Under the pieces are notes generated by a model, which did no database searches, was not told the DNA's origin, and saw only the letters and a list, made by a program, of their open reading frames with translations. Both the position numbers and the translations under genes were made by a program. Source: Aeropyrum sp. (GTDB lineage Archaea > Thermoproteota > Thermoprotei_A > Sulfolobales > Acidilobaceae). From it: a stretch of 64,000 nt of DNA. The DNA is taken from positions 1 to 64,000 of the forward strand of contig WANT01000047.1 in the NCBI GenBank assembly GCA_015521685.1. The letters are read 5' to 3'. Position 1 is the first letter of the stretch, and each line of letters opens with the position of its first letter. This document shows positions 44,085-53,693 of this stretch, piece by piece.

Positions 44085-44182
44085 AACCCATGAGGATAAG
44101 GGCTCCTACTCTCACATCACCCATAAAGTTAAGGCTATGTATTAAGCAAGAGCGCTACCTCTAGTGATGCTAGCGTTACTAC

Positions 44183-44617
44183 TTATCTAGATAGGGTCCC
44201 GCCAATTATACCTCCTAGAACGCCTCCTAACATGCCAATCAATCCGAGAAGAAGCCCTATTATCAAAGCTATAAAGAGGCCTACTACCCCAACTACACCT
44301 CCAGCACCTACTATAAACGCTAGTCCTGGTATGCCCGCGAAGAGCCCTACAAGCCCCGCGAGGAGAAGGACTCCTATCGCGTAGAGTACCCAGAATACAA
44401 GGGCAGCTATTAAACCCGAAACAAGCCCAGCTATAGCCCCTCCTGAAGGGCTTCTAACTATCACTCCAGCCACAAGCCCTGCTATTAGGCTGCCTATCAC
44501 AGGGGCTACAATATTAAGTATAATATGGAGAATAGTTCCGACGGCTATTGCTAAAGGCATCAAGTCGTGTAGCCCTCCAATAATCAATATACCTACTTCC
44601 TGGGGGATTTCAATCAT
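44183..44617 (-). CDS. Gly/Ile-rich membrane protein
   Basis: 144 aa of hydrophobic, Gly-rich segments. Confidence 0.6.
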   Translation of the reverse strand: MIEIPQEVGILIIGGLHDLMPLAIAVGTILHIILNIVAPVIGSLIAGLVAGVIVRSPSGGAIAGLVSGLIAALVFWVLYAIGVLLLAGLVGLFAGIPGLAFIVGAGGVVGVVGLFIALIIGLLLGLIGMLGGVLGGIIGGTLSR

Positions 44618-44650
44618 GAAGATGCGTTGAGCCGCATCTGGCTATGAGGG

Positions 44651-44713
44651 CTATGATGAACACCTAATATCCGAAGTATGGTAGATAGATGAGAGAGCGG
44701 TGGCTGTCTGAGC
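44651..44713 (+). ncRNA. candidate C/D box sRNA (C 44653-44659, D' 44671-44674, C' 44687-44693, D 44708-44711)
   Basis: ATGATGA ... CCGA ... AGATGAG ... CTGA at archaeal spacing. Confidence 0.65.
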
Positions 44714-44757
44714 CCCCCTCAGCATCGTGGCTATGCTGGTTCAGGGTGTTTCAATGC

Positions 44758-46614
44758 ATGAGTAAGGCGGTTTTCCCCTACGAGTCTTGGAGAAAAGGGC
44801 AGAGAGAGATTGCGGAGGAAGTCAGGAGGGCTGTTGATACTCGAGACATTATGGTTTTGAGTGCACCCACAGGATTCGGCAAAACCGCAGCAGTGATATA
44901 TGGTCTACTATCATCTTCCGCAGACAAGATCTTGTATTTAGTCAGGACTGTGAACGAGCTAGACCCCGTTGTAAGGGAGCTTAAGCGGTTCAGAGCGGAG
45001 TTCACGCTCTTGTTCAGCGCCAGGAGAATGTGCCCGCTTATGACGTCTCCCGGAAGCCTGCCCTCCGTGGAGGATTTCTGGGGTAACTGCAGGCTAGCCA
45101 GGGTAAAGGGTGTGTGTGACTACTACTCGAACTTGATGACTATAGATCCTAGCGTAGTTAGGCAGCACATCTCATCCCATCCTGGAATCAGCGCTTACAG
45201 GATTGCATGGGACTTAGCTAAGTTCAAGAAGCTTTGTCCCTTCTTCGCATTCCGATCACTGGTAGATGATAGCATGTTCATAGTGGCCACATACCCCTAC
45301 TTCTTCAAGGAAGACGTATTCCAGTCGTTCCTAGAACCTTATTCTCCAGAAGACTTTGTGGTAGTCGTAGACGAGGCTCACAGCCTCCTCAATGCACACA
45401 CGTTGCTTGAGTATAGGGTGTCTAAGCGCGATTTCGAGAACTCTATAAGGGAGATCGAAGAATATGCTCCATCAGCCACCAGTCTCGCCTCAGGTCTTAG
45501 GGAGATCTCCCAGATTATTATGGGAATATCAGCGCCTAGGATAAGACTAGCTGATAAAAAGCCCTTCCTAGAGAGGCTGGGGGACATAGAGGTTGTCTCA
45601 GATGTTGTTGAGTTGATCAGGATGAAGAAGGCCGAGGAAGCTCTTATGAGTTTAGGTCCTCAAGGTCTTGGAAGGATTAAGACTCACCTGTCTAAGATCC
45701 AGGCTTGGATGCAGGTTCTAGTTAGGGACGACTCTTATCTGTTTGCTGAGGAGGATGAGAGGGGCAACTTATGGCTTATCGCTACTCCCCTAGACCCTTC
45801 TTCCGTGGTATCAGCTTCACTCTCACGCGTCAAAGCCGCTATACTCATGAGTGGGACTATGCCGCCAGGCGGTATGGTGCGTAGCGTTCTAGGGATTAAT
45901 AGAAACGTGAAGCATGTAGAGGCCTCAATAGCGTTCGGCGTAACAAGCTACGGGTCGTACGTAGTGACGGTAGTGTCTGACGTCACCACGGCTTTTAAGC
46001 ACCGTGACGATAGAATGTATAGGCTGATAGCTTCGAGACTAGCAACTATACACAGGGGCCTGCCTGGCCTAAAGTTGGCTGTCTATCCAAGTTACGAAGT
46101 TATGTACAGGGTTATAGAGAGGCTTCCCTCGGAGTTCGAGCTAATTGTAGAGTCTAAGTCCACGAGCTTAGAAGAGGTGGAGTCATTCTTACTATCTAGA
46201 GAACCGGGAGAGGCTATTCTAGTTAATGCGGTCGCGGGTGGCAAGCTGGTTGAGGGCGTGGAGTTTATAGATTATGAGGGGAACAACCTGCTGAAGGTCG
46301 TAGCTGTTGTAGGGATCCCCTTCCCACAGCCAGACGACTATACGAAGACCCATCTGAAGGTCATCGCAGGGAGGATAGGGCCTACCACGGCTAGGAAGCT
46401 GGTATACCTAGTGGGCCCTATGATCAAGGTCAGGCAGGCATTGGGAAGGGCGATAAGGAGGCCCGAAGATAGGGCTGCATTCTTCCTACTCGACTACAGG
46501 TATCTAAGGAAGGATATCAAGAGAACGCTGGACATGCCAGTGCACTATGTTACTAGAGGCTCTGGAGAGCTCGAGGAGGTGGTTGCAAGTGTTAGAAAAA
46601 TATTGGGGGGTTAG
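44758..46614 (+). CDS. xpd: XPD/Rad3-family Fe-S DNA helicase (start revised from 44689)
   Basis: SAPTGFGKTAAVIYG, four Fe-S-type Cys, DEAH box VVDEAHSLLNAH, GRAIRRPEDRA. Confidence 0.9.
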   Translation: MSKAVFPYESWRKGQREIAEEVRRAVDTRDIMVLSAPTGFGKTAAVIYGLLSSSADKILYLVRTVNELDPVVRELKRFRAEFTLLFSARRMCPLMTSPGSLPSVEDFWGNCRLARVKGVCDYYSNLMTIDPSVVRQHISSHPGISAYRIAWDLAKFKKLCPFFAFRSLVDDSMFIVATYPYFFKEDVFQSFLEPYSPEDFVVVVDEAHSLLNAHTLLEYRVSKRDFENSIREIEEYAPSATSLASGLREISQIIMGISAPRIRLADKKPFLERLGDIEVVSDVVELIRMKKAEEALMSLGPQGLGRIKTHLSKIQAWMQVLVRDDSYLFAEEDERGNLWLIATPLDPSSVVSASLSRVKAAILMSGTMPPGGMVRSVLGINRNVKHVEASIAFGVTSYGSYVVTVVSDVTTAFKHRDDRMYRLIASRLATIHRGLPGLKLAVYPSYEVMYRVIERLPSEFELIVESKSTSLEEVESFLLSREPGEAILVNAVAGGKLVEGVEFIDYEGNNLLKVVAVVGIPFPQPDDYTKTHLKVIAGRIGPTTARKLVYLVGPMIKVRQALGRAIRRPEDRAAFFLLDYRYLRKDIKRTLDMPVHYVTRGSGELEEVVASVRKILGG

Positions 46615-47006
46615 TAGATTAACTCGAGATAATCCTCTAACTCGTCGAGTATATCCATGATACTCTCTCTAACCTCGGACCTTACACTTAAACCTAGAGA
46701 TCTAGCCTTAGCTTCCAGTTCCTCAGCTACCATCTCAACTTCTAAGAGGTAATCCTCAACGACACTCCGAATCTCGTCCTGAGAACCCTCAACACCCTCA
46801 ACCAGATCCTCGATCTCGCCGAACAACTCTAGCCTGACACGCAAGCTCCCCTGCTGTAGTGCGGCGATTAACCTAAGGGGGGCTGACTGGTGTCTGAGCT
46901 CTATGACGCCGTCTTCCAACTTATAAGAGAATCCCCGCTTCTCTGCCACTTTCCTCGCATACTCGAGGAACTCAGGAATAGTTGCCTCGTTGGCCAAAGA
47001 CACCAC
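46611..47006 (-). CDS. hypothetical protein
   Basis: 131-aa ORF convergent with xpd. Confidence 0.6.
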   Translation of the reverse strand: MVSLANEATIPEFLEYARKVAEKRGFSYKLEDGVIELRHQSAPLRLIAALQQGSLRVRLELFGEIEDLVEGVEGSQDEIRSVVEDYLLEVEMVAEELEAKARSLGLSVRSEVRESIMDILDELEDYLELIY

Positions 47007-47176
47007 CGATCACAACAACCGCTAATTTATGTTGGTAGCCTTGAACCTATGTTTTCAGTGCTAGATGGTATTAAGTTTTATACACCGTTAGCGATTCCTC
47101 CGTGCTGGAGGGCAGGTGTTAACTCCGTTATACTATATCAACCCTTATTAATCCCACGTGGATACTAAGTGAAGAC

Positions 47177-47521
47177 GTGGTGACCGGGGCTATGAGCAAC
47201 CTAGCCCAATTCGTGAGAGTAGCGATAGACATGGACACCTGTATAAGCTGCGGAGCGTGCATTGAAGTTTGTCCCTACGACGCTCTGGAGTTCGATGACA
47301 ACATGAAGGCAAGGCTGATATGGGAGAAGTGCCAGGACGACTTCAGCTGTATAGAGAGCTGCCCGGTAAATTGCATATACAAGGTGTCAGAGGCGCCTGA
47401 AGAACTGAAGACCGAGAAGGGCGGATGGTACAGGATAGGTAGGGAGCTGACAGAGGAAGAGAAGCAAGCTTTCGAGGAGTGGAGGAACAAGTACGGGGTC
47501 AAAGTAGACCCTGTACAGTAG
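47177..47521 (+). CDS. ferredoxin-like 4Fe-4S protein
   Basis: CISCGACIEVCPYDAL plus CQDDFSCIESCPVNCI. Confidence 0.92.
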   Translation: MVTGAMSNLAQFVRVAIDMDTCISCGACIEVCPYDALEFDDNMKARLIWEKCQDDFSCIESCPVNCIYKVSEAPEELKTEKGGWYRIGRELTEEEKQAFEEWRNKYGVKVDPVQ

Positions 47522-47525
47522 TTTG

Positions 47526-47560
47526 GTAGAGTGCAGCGGGCCCAAGCCCCGCTGCTCTCA
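47526..47560 (+). terminator. hairpin downstream of ferredoxin gene
   Basis: gcagcggg/cccgctgc (47533-47540 / 47548-47555) just after the stop codon. Confidence 0.45.
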
Positions 47561-47750
47561 AGCGATTTTAATATTGTAGTTGATCCTGCCCTACCTGCAA
47601 TCGAAAGATGTGGTAGTGTTATTAGCGCGTTCTACACGAGCATTTCGCTATGTTTAATTTCCGCCTAAGGAAGCTAGACAGCGGCTTTATTGCAGTGACT
47701 TTTATCTAGAACTCCTATGCATTGAATACCGTGGATGCACCAATTGATTA

Positions 47751-48314
47751 GTGAGGTGGCTCGTGGGGATGCCTAGAGCCCTTATTATAACTGCGGACTA
47801 CTTTGAGGACATAGAGTTGTTCTACCCATATTATAGGCTTATTGAGGCTGGGTTCGAGACTGTTATTGCAGCCCCCGAGAAGGGAGAGGTTAAGGGAAAG
47901 CTTGGCTACAGGGCGAAGGCAGAGCTTTCATTTGAGGAGGTCAATCCGGGGGATTTCGACGTCCTAGTTATACCTGGCGGTAGGGCTCCCGAGAGGGTGA
48001 GGCTTTCCGAAGCCGCGCTGAAAATAGTGAAGTATTTCTTCGAAAAGAGCAAGCCTGTAGCAACCATCTGCCACGGCCCGCAGGTCCTCATTAGCGCAGG
48101 GGTTGTTAAGGGTAGGCGCCTGACGAGCTATTGGGGGGTGAAGGACGACGTCATCGCAGCGGGCGGTGAATGGGTTGATGAGGCGGTGGTCGTAGACGGC
48201 AACCTAGTCAGCTCCCGATATCCGCCAGACATCCCATTCTGGATGAGAGAGTTCTTCAGACTGCTGGACAAGCTAGGCCTCTTATCCCCAACTCCAAAGG
48301 CAGAGATAGGATAA
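47751..48314 (+). CDS. DJ-1/PfpI family protein
   Basis: VLVIPGGRAPERVR, VATICHGPQVLISAGVVKGRRLTSY. Confidence 0.93.
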   Translation: MRWLVGMPRALIITADYFEDIELFYPYYRLIEAGFETVIAAPEKGEVKGKLGYRAKAELSFEEVNPGDFDVLVIPGGRAPERVRLSEAALKIVKYFFEKSKPVATICHGPQVLISAGVVKGRRLTSYWGVKDDVIAAGGEWVDEAVVVDGNLVSSRYPPDIPFWMREFFRLLDKLGLLSPTPKAEIG

Positions 48315-48419
48315 CGCGTAAGGATGGTTGGGATACCTAAAATTTCTATTAAAGATGTTTTTGCTTATTCTAAATAAAACCTAGAGAGTCTCAACCATGC
48401 TAATGACGTAGTATTATTA

Positions 48420-48481
48420 ATGTGATGAACCTAGCGGGGCCAACCGCTTGAGCGGGATGAGGAAGGTCTTGAGTGCTGAAC
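48420..48481 (+). ncRNA. candidate C/D box sRNA (C GTGATGA 48422-48428, D' CTTGA 48447-48451, C' GGATGAG, D CTGA 48476-48479)
   Basis: Box order and spacing; D guide complementary to a tRNA-Leu(CAA) anticodon loop. Confidence 0.65.
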
Positions 48482-48665
48482 AATACTACACGAAATAAAT
48501 AGAAATAAATAGTAAGATATTCAGGCTCACGTAGAACTATTAGAAACTTTTCAGGACAAGACAGTATGATATTGTCTGAATAAGCATCATAGTATGGCTG
48601 CTGCTCAAATGTTTTTAATAATGAATCTAGCCAATCCTGGATTATCTTGGAGGTAGGCCGAGGAG

Positions 48666-50069
48666 TTGGGTAAGCTATTCGGTACTGATGGGGTTCGCGG
48701 CGTTATAGGGAGGGAGTTTACTCCTGAGCTTGTGCTGAGGCTTGCGCGGGCTATAGGTAGTTATTTTGGAAGGGGTTCCAGGATACTTGTGGGGAGGGAT
48801 ACAAGGTCTGCTGGCTATTATTATGAGGGCTTGGTTGTTGCGGGCCTCGCTTTCGAGGGTGTCAAGGTGGATGTTGCGGGCGTGTTGCCAACCCCAGCGC
48901 TCCAGCTTTATGTGAGGGATAAGGGTTATGATGCGGGGGTTATGATTACTGCGAGCCATAATCCACCTGAGTATAATGGGGTGAAGGTTGTTGGAGGTGA
49001 TGGCATTGAGATTAGTGGTGAGGTCGAGGAGGAGATTGAGAAAATATTCTTCGAGGAGCGTTTTAGCAGCGTGGAGTGGCAACAGCTTTCTGGAACTCCT
49101 GGGAGGGTTACTAATGCTATCGATTATTACGTGGAATCTATAGCTAGACTAGTCGACTCCGACAGGATTAAGGCAAGATCCTACAAGGTCCTAGTGGATT
49201 GTGGCGGAGGTGCTACAAGCTACACTACCCCCAAGATCCTCTCTAGGCTAGGCGTTAAACCCGTAACACTGAATTGTAATCCAGACCCTCTCTTCCCGGC
49301 CAGAAGCCCAGAGCCCAGCCCGAAGAGCCTTACTCTAGCTGCTAGAACCGTTGTGGAGTCGGGTGCAGTCCTTGGTGTGGGGCACGATGCTGACGGTGAC
49401 AGGGCGATAGTGATAGACGACTTAGGGCGAGTACATTGGGGGGATCGTAGCGGCACGCTGCTCGCGGCCCATGTAGTAGAGGCGGGGATTGCAGAAGGGC
49501 CCAAGAGAGTCTTTACAGGAGTCTCCAGCAGTAGCCTCGTGGAAGAGTATCTCAGGCAGTACGGTGTTGAGGTTGTGTGGACCCCTGTGGGAGCACCCAA
49601 AATCGCTAAGATGCTAAGAGAGATGGGGGGGATAGCCGCGTTCGAAGAGAACGGGGGCTACATGCACCCGCCACATCAGCTTGTTAGGGATGGTGGGATG
49701 AAGATCGCTCTCATGCTTTCTATGTTATCAGAAGATGGTGGTTTGAGGTCCTCGGTGCTCTTCAATAGGCTGCCGAAGTATTATCCGATAAAGATAAAGA
49801 TTCCTTCGTCAAGGGAGGACTCTACGTGTGCTCTGGCCGCGGTTGAAGAGCTGTTCGCCGGGGAGAGGCTAGTAAAGATTGATGGTGTTAAGGTAATTGG
49901 CGAAGACTACTGGGTTCTCGTGAGGCCAAGCGGCACGGAGCCTGTGCTCAGGATCATGTTGGAAGCCAAGAGTGAAGGTGGGGCGAGGAAGCTCTTGGAG
50001 AAGGTCCTAGAGGCTATTGCGTCGCGCTGCCCTTCTCTCTCCCGCAGTGCTCGCGGCATACTCTCCTAA
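48666..50069 (+). CDS. glmM: phosphoglucosamine mutase / phosphomannomutase
   Basis: GTDGVRGVIG, TASHNPPEYNGVK, GHDADGDRA, RPSGTEPVLRIM. Confidence 0.93.
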   Translation: MGKLFGTDGVRGVIGREFTPELVLRLARAIGSYFGRGSRILVGRDTRSAGYYYEGLVVAGLAFEGVKVDVAGVLPTPALQLYVRDKGYDAGVMITASHNPPEYNGVKVVGGDGIEISGEVEEEIEKIFFEERFSSVEWQQLSGTPGRVTNAIDYYVESIARLVDSDRIKARSYKVLVDCGGGATSYTTPKILSRLGVKPVTLNCNPDPLFPARSPEPSPKSLTLAARTVVESGAVLGVGHDADGDRAIVIDDLGRVHWGDRSGTLLAAHVVEAGIAEGPKRVFTGVSSSSLVEEYLRQYGVEVVWTPVGAPKIAKMLREMGGIAAFEENGGYMHPPHQLVRDGGMKIALMLSMLSEDGGLRSSVLFNRLPKYYPIKIKIPSSREDSTCALAAVEELFAGERLVKIDGVKVIGEDYWVLVRPSGTEPVLRIMLEAKSEGGARKLLEKVLEAIASRCPSLSRSARGILS

Positions 50070-50781
50070 CTATGTCTCTAACTCCCCTCAAACCCTCCTG
50101 GAACTCCCTCTTTTCGGGAAACCTGATAACCTTAGGCGCATAGCCCAGCCGCTCCCTAATAGATCTTCTAAGATCTTCCTCATCGAACATCTGGTCTGGT
50201 CCCAGAACGATGACGTCTGGCTTAACCCTCTCTACAGACTCTAGAAAGTCGCTCTCACTACCTAGGAAAGCCCTGTAGACATATTTGACAGAAGATACAA
50301 CCTCGAGCCGAGCTCTCTCGTCTAGAACAGGATTTCTGCCTTTGACTCGTCTTACAGTTTTGTCTCTAGCTACGACCACATACAGCTTTCCGTGGCTAGA
50401 GGCGTATCGAAAGAGTTCTATGTGGCCTGGATGGAGGAGCTCGAAAGTACCCCCAACGAATACTCTCTTCTCTATCTCACTGCCTTGGGGCCATTCGGGC
50501 TCTATTACGCCAAGGTATTTCAGGGAGTCTATCAATCCTTCGGCGTAGCTTGCTGCTGCGAGTGCTGTCTCGAGATCTCCTTTGGCGGCGTAGTACTTGG
50601 CATCTTCTATATACCTCTCAGCAGCGTCTAGTAGGGCTTCAATGTTTACAACCTTCTTCCTCTGGGCTTCCTCTATCTTCGTTCTTAGACTGCGAACAGC
50701 GGTCTCAGCGCTCATAATGTATTTAGAGGCCCGCGCCTCTAGCGTTTCGTTAGTCAATTCAGAGGCCTCCACACCTAACAT
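50014..50781 (-). CDS. DUF357-like N-terminal domain fused to cytidylyltransferase-like domain (RibL/FAD synthase-like)
   Basis: VFVGGTFELLHPGHIELFRYA, VVLGPDQMFDEE. Confidence 0.82.
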   Translation of the reverse strand: MLGVEASELTNETLEARASKYIMSAETAVRSLRTKIEEAQRKKVVNIEALLDAAERYIEDAKYYAAKGDLETALAAASYAEGLIDSLKYLGVIEPEWPQGSEIEKRVFVGGTFELLHPGHIELFRYASSHGKLYVVVARDKTVRRVKGRNPVLDERARLEVVSSVKYVYRAFLGSESDFLESVERVKPDVIVLGPDQMFDEEDLRRSIRERLGYAPKVIRFPEKREFQEGLRGVRDIVRRVCREHCGREKGSATQ

Positions 50782-50819
50782 GAGCTATCCTCCAATGGTT
50801 ATAGGGTTAGATTTTAGTA

Positions 50820-51449
50820 TCACCCGGAGCCAAGCCTCCCTAGTGTAGCCCTAGCAACACCTCCTTCTAGGCTTATAACTGCATAGAATCCCTGCTCAAG
50901 AGGCCCGGGATTAACAAAAACCGTTCTCCCATGCCTTTCGACACCTCGCGACTCGTGTATATGTCCAAACAAATGTGCAGAGGGCTCGAGCTTATCCACT
51001 AGCTCCTTCAACTCCCACAGGCCAGCTCTAGCACCTAAGATAGTAATGTCGAGTATACCGTGGGGTGGATGATGAGATAGTAGGATGTCAATGCCTTCAC
51101 TAGGTATCCTCTTGGCTAGCATCCTCACACTGTTGGCTGGATCCATCCCGCCGACGCCTGCCATCACCAGGCCCTTAACGCTCAATGTCCTTCCATCAGC
51201 TAAGACCCCTGCGTCTAGCAACGCCCTCCTTATACCGGCGTGATCCACATTCCCAGTAACTGCGATAATATTGTTTGAAGGGCACCTCAGAATCTCTTCA
51301 ACAACCATTGTACACTCAAAGTCACCAGTCACGACTACTATATCTAGCCCTAGACAATTGGCATCTCTAACTAGCCACCTAACTATCTCCATATTACAGT
51401 GTAGATCAGATATATGTAGTAGTTGAGTCAAGATTCTAATCACCAACAA
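50820..51449 (-). CDS. calcineurin-like metallophosphoesterase
   Basis: LLHISDLHCN, VVTGDFE, VTGNVDH, LSHHPPHG, FGHIHES. Confidence 0.9.
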   Translation of the reverse strand: MLVIRILTQLLHISDLHCNMEIVRWLVRDANCLGLDIVVVTGDFECTMVVEEILRCPSNNIIAVTGNVDHAGIRRALLDAGVLADGRTLSVKGLVMAGVGGMDPANSVRMLAKRIPSEGIDILLSHHPPHGILDITILGARAGLWELKELVDKLEPSAHLFGHIHESRGVERHGRTVFVNPGPLEQGFYAVISLEGGVARATLGRLGSG

Positions 51450-51597
51450 AACGAAAATAAATCGGAAATTAAATTAGCAGGCTCCAATAGCAACAGAGGT
51501 CTCCCCTGCATAGTGTTTGAATAAGTGGGTTTTCCGATCTTTACGTATAGTGTGATGAGGTTTAGGACTGAATTCGGGAGGAGTGCAATTGGAAAAT

Positions 51598-51620
51598 ATT
51601 GAAGTAGATTAAACTTCAAT
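51598..51620. repeat. inverted repeat ATTGAAGT-N7-ACTTCAAT upstream of acyl-CoA synthetase gene
   Basis: Perfect 8-bp arms read directly. Confidence 0.6.
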
Positions 51621-51664
51621 TTTAAATCTCGCTCATCGAATGAATATAGGAAAGGGTTTGGGCG

Positions 51665-53392
51665 GTGGGCGTCGAGGAACCCAGAGAGTCTAGCCCCTCA
51701 GAGATTTACCTATCCAAGCCGTGGCTGAAGAATTATGATGAGGGAGTTCCACACGATATCGAGATCCCAAATAAGCCCCTCTACTGGATCCTAGAGGAAT
51801 CAGCTAGCAAGTTCCCCAACAGGAGCGCACTAGTATTCTACGGAAGGGAAGTGTCTTACATGGAGCTACTCGATAAAGCGAGGAGGTTTGCTACCTACCT
51901 AAAAAGTATCGGGGTTGATAAAGGCGATGTCGTGGGCATATTTCTACCTAACTCGCCCCAGTTTGCAATAGCCTTTTACGGCGCCCTAATGGTTGGGGCA
52001 ACTGTTAGCCCCATGAATGTGCTCTACAGCCCTAGGGAGATACACCACCAGCTTAGTGATAATAAGGCGAAGGTCCTAGTAGCTATAGACTTGTTTAAGG
52101 ACAAAATAGTGGCTGGTCTACCAGACAGTGTAGAGAAGGTTTTATGGACTGGGATCCAAGACTTCCTACCACCCTTGAAGAGCTTCCTATACAAGATATT
52201 CAAGAAGCCTCCTAAACCACCTAGTGGAGGAGTTCACGGTAGATTTATGGATGCTCTAAAGAGTGAACCCATATCCCAGGGTGTGGAGGTAGATATTGAG
52301 AACGACATTGCAGCGCTTATGTATACTGGAGGGACTACTGGCACACCAAAGGGTGCTATGCTGACCCATAAGAACCTACTCGCGAACGTCCTGCAGATAG
52401 ATGCATGGTTCAAGCGGGGTGTGAAGGGTAAAGATGTCTTCATAGGAGTCCTCCCATGGTTCCACATCTACGGACTAACAGCTGTTCTCAACAGCGGAGT
52501 CCATAAAGCGGCAACTATCATAGTGTACGCGAGGCCCGATATTGACGAGATTATGAAGGACATACAGAAGTATAAGGCGACAGTTTTCCATGGAGTACCT
52601 ACACTCTACAGGATGATAATTAACCATCCAAAAGTGAGCAAATTCGACCTAACAAGCCTAGAGGTATGCATAAGTGGTGCGGAGCCCCTGCCAAAGGCGG
52701 TTGCCGAACGGTTCATGGAGCTCACTGGTGCTAAGCTCAGGGAAGGTTATGGGCTAACCGAGACCAGCCCGGTCACGCATGTCAACCCCATAGAAGGAGA
52801 GGCAAGGTATGGTAGCATAGGTGTGCCCGTGCCATCAACTCTCGCTGCGATAGCCGATCCTGAGGAAGACAGGATACTCCCTCAGGGAGAGGTCGGAGAG
52901 CTAATCGTAAGTGGGCCCCAGGTTATGAGGGGGTATTACAACAGGCCGGAGGAGAATGAAAAGGTGTTTATGGAGTGTTGCGGGATGAGGTGGCTAAGGA
53001 CCGGCGATATGGCGAAGATGGATGAGGATGGCTACTTCTACATAGTAGATAGGAAGAAGGACATAATCAAGTATAAAGGATACAGTGTCTTCCCGAGAGA
53101 GATAGAGGAGGTTCTATACCGGCATAAGTGTGTGAGGGAGGCTGCGGTAATAGGTGTGCCGCACCCGGAGTACAACGAGTATCCTAAGGCTTTCATATCT
53201 CTAAGGGAGGAGTGCAAGGGTAAGATTACTCCGGAGGAGCTCATAGAATTCGCTAGAGAGAACTTGGCCCCCTACAAGGTGCCGAAAGAGGTGGAGATTA
53301 GAGACGACCTGCCTAAGAGCGGCGTAGGCAAAATACTTAGGAGGGTTCTGAGAGAGGAGGAGCTGAAAAAGAGGGTGCAGGAACCGAGCTAA
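51665..53392 (+). CDS. long-chain acyl-CoA synthetase
   Basis: YTGGTTGTPKGAMLTHKNL, GYGLTETSPVTH, KSGVGKILRR. Confidence 0.93.
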   Translation: MGVEEPRESSPSEIYLSKPWLKNYDEGVPHDIEIPNKPLYWILEESASKFPNRSALVFYGREVSYMELLDKARRFATYLKSIGVDKGDVVGIFLPNSPQFAIAFYGALMVGATVSPMNVLYSPREIHHQLSDNKAKVLVAIDLFKDKIVAGLPDSVEKVLWTGIQDFLPPLKSFLYKIFKKPPKPPSGGVHGRFMDALKSEPISQGVEVDIENDIAALMYTGGTTGTPKGAMLTHKNLLANVLQIDAWFKRGVKGKDVFIGVLPWFHIYGLTAVLNSGVHKAATIIVYARPDIDEIMKDIQKYKATVFHGVPTLYRMIINHPKVSKFDLTSLEVCISGAEPLPKAVAERFMELTGAKLREGYGLTETSPVTHVNPIEGEARYGSIGVPVPSTLAAIADPEEDRILPQGEVGELIVSGPQVMRGYYNRPEENEKVFMECCGMRWLRTGDMAKMDEDGYFYIVDRKKDIIKYKGYSVFPREIEEVLYRHKCVREAAVIGVPHPEYNEYPKAFISLREECKGKITPEELIEFARENLAPYKVPKEVEIRDDLPKSGVGKILRRVLREEELKKRVQEPS

Positions 53393-53431
53393 CTTTTCCT
53401 ATTGATCGATCATAAAACGGTTAGACGGTTT

Positions 53432-53626
53432 TCACCCAGGCATTCCCTGCGGCCCTTTCGTTAGATAATAATCTGGGTTTTTCTCGAACTCTACCTTGCA
53501 CATGTTGCTGCAGAAGTAGTATATCTTCCCCTTATAGACGGTCTTATATTGAGCTGTCTGAGTCTCTACCTCCATTCCGCAAACCGGGTCTATAGCCTTG
53601 GCCACTGCCTGCCACCAGGTTAACAT
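53432..53626 (-). CDS. YHS domain protein
   Basis: AIDPVCGMEVETQTAQYKTVYKGKIYYFCSNMCKVEFEKNPDYY. Confidence 0.9.
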   Translation of the reverse strand: MLTWWQAVAKAIDPVCGMEVETQTAQYKTVYKGKIYYFCSNMCKVEFEKNPDYYLTKGPQGMPG

Positions 53627-53693
53627 TCAATGCTCTACCAGCCTATATTTAAAAGGATGAGTATATAGTAAGTGTCCGGCGGGATCCGCCGCA

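Noticed and set aside
51551-51575. GTGATGA...CTGA half C/D motif
   Set aside because: C to D' spacing is only about 9 nt and no second D box follows
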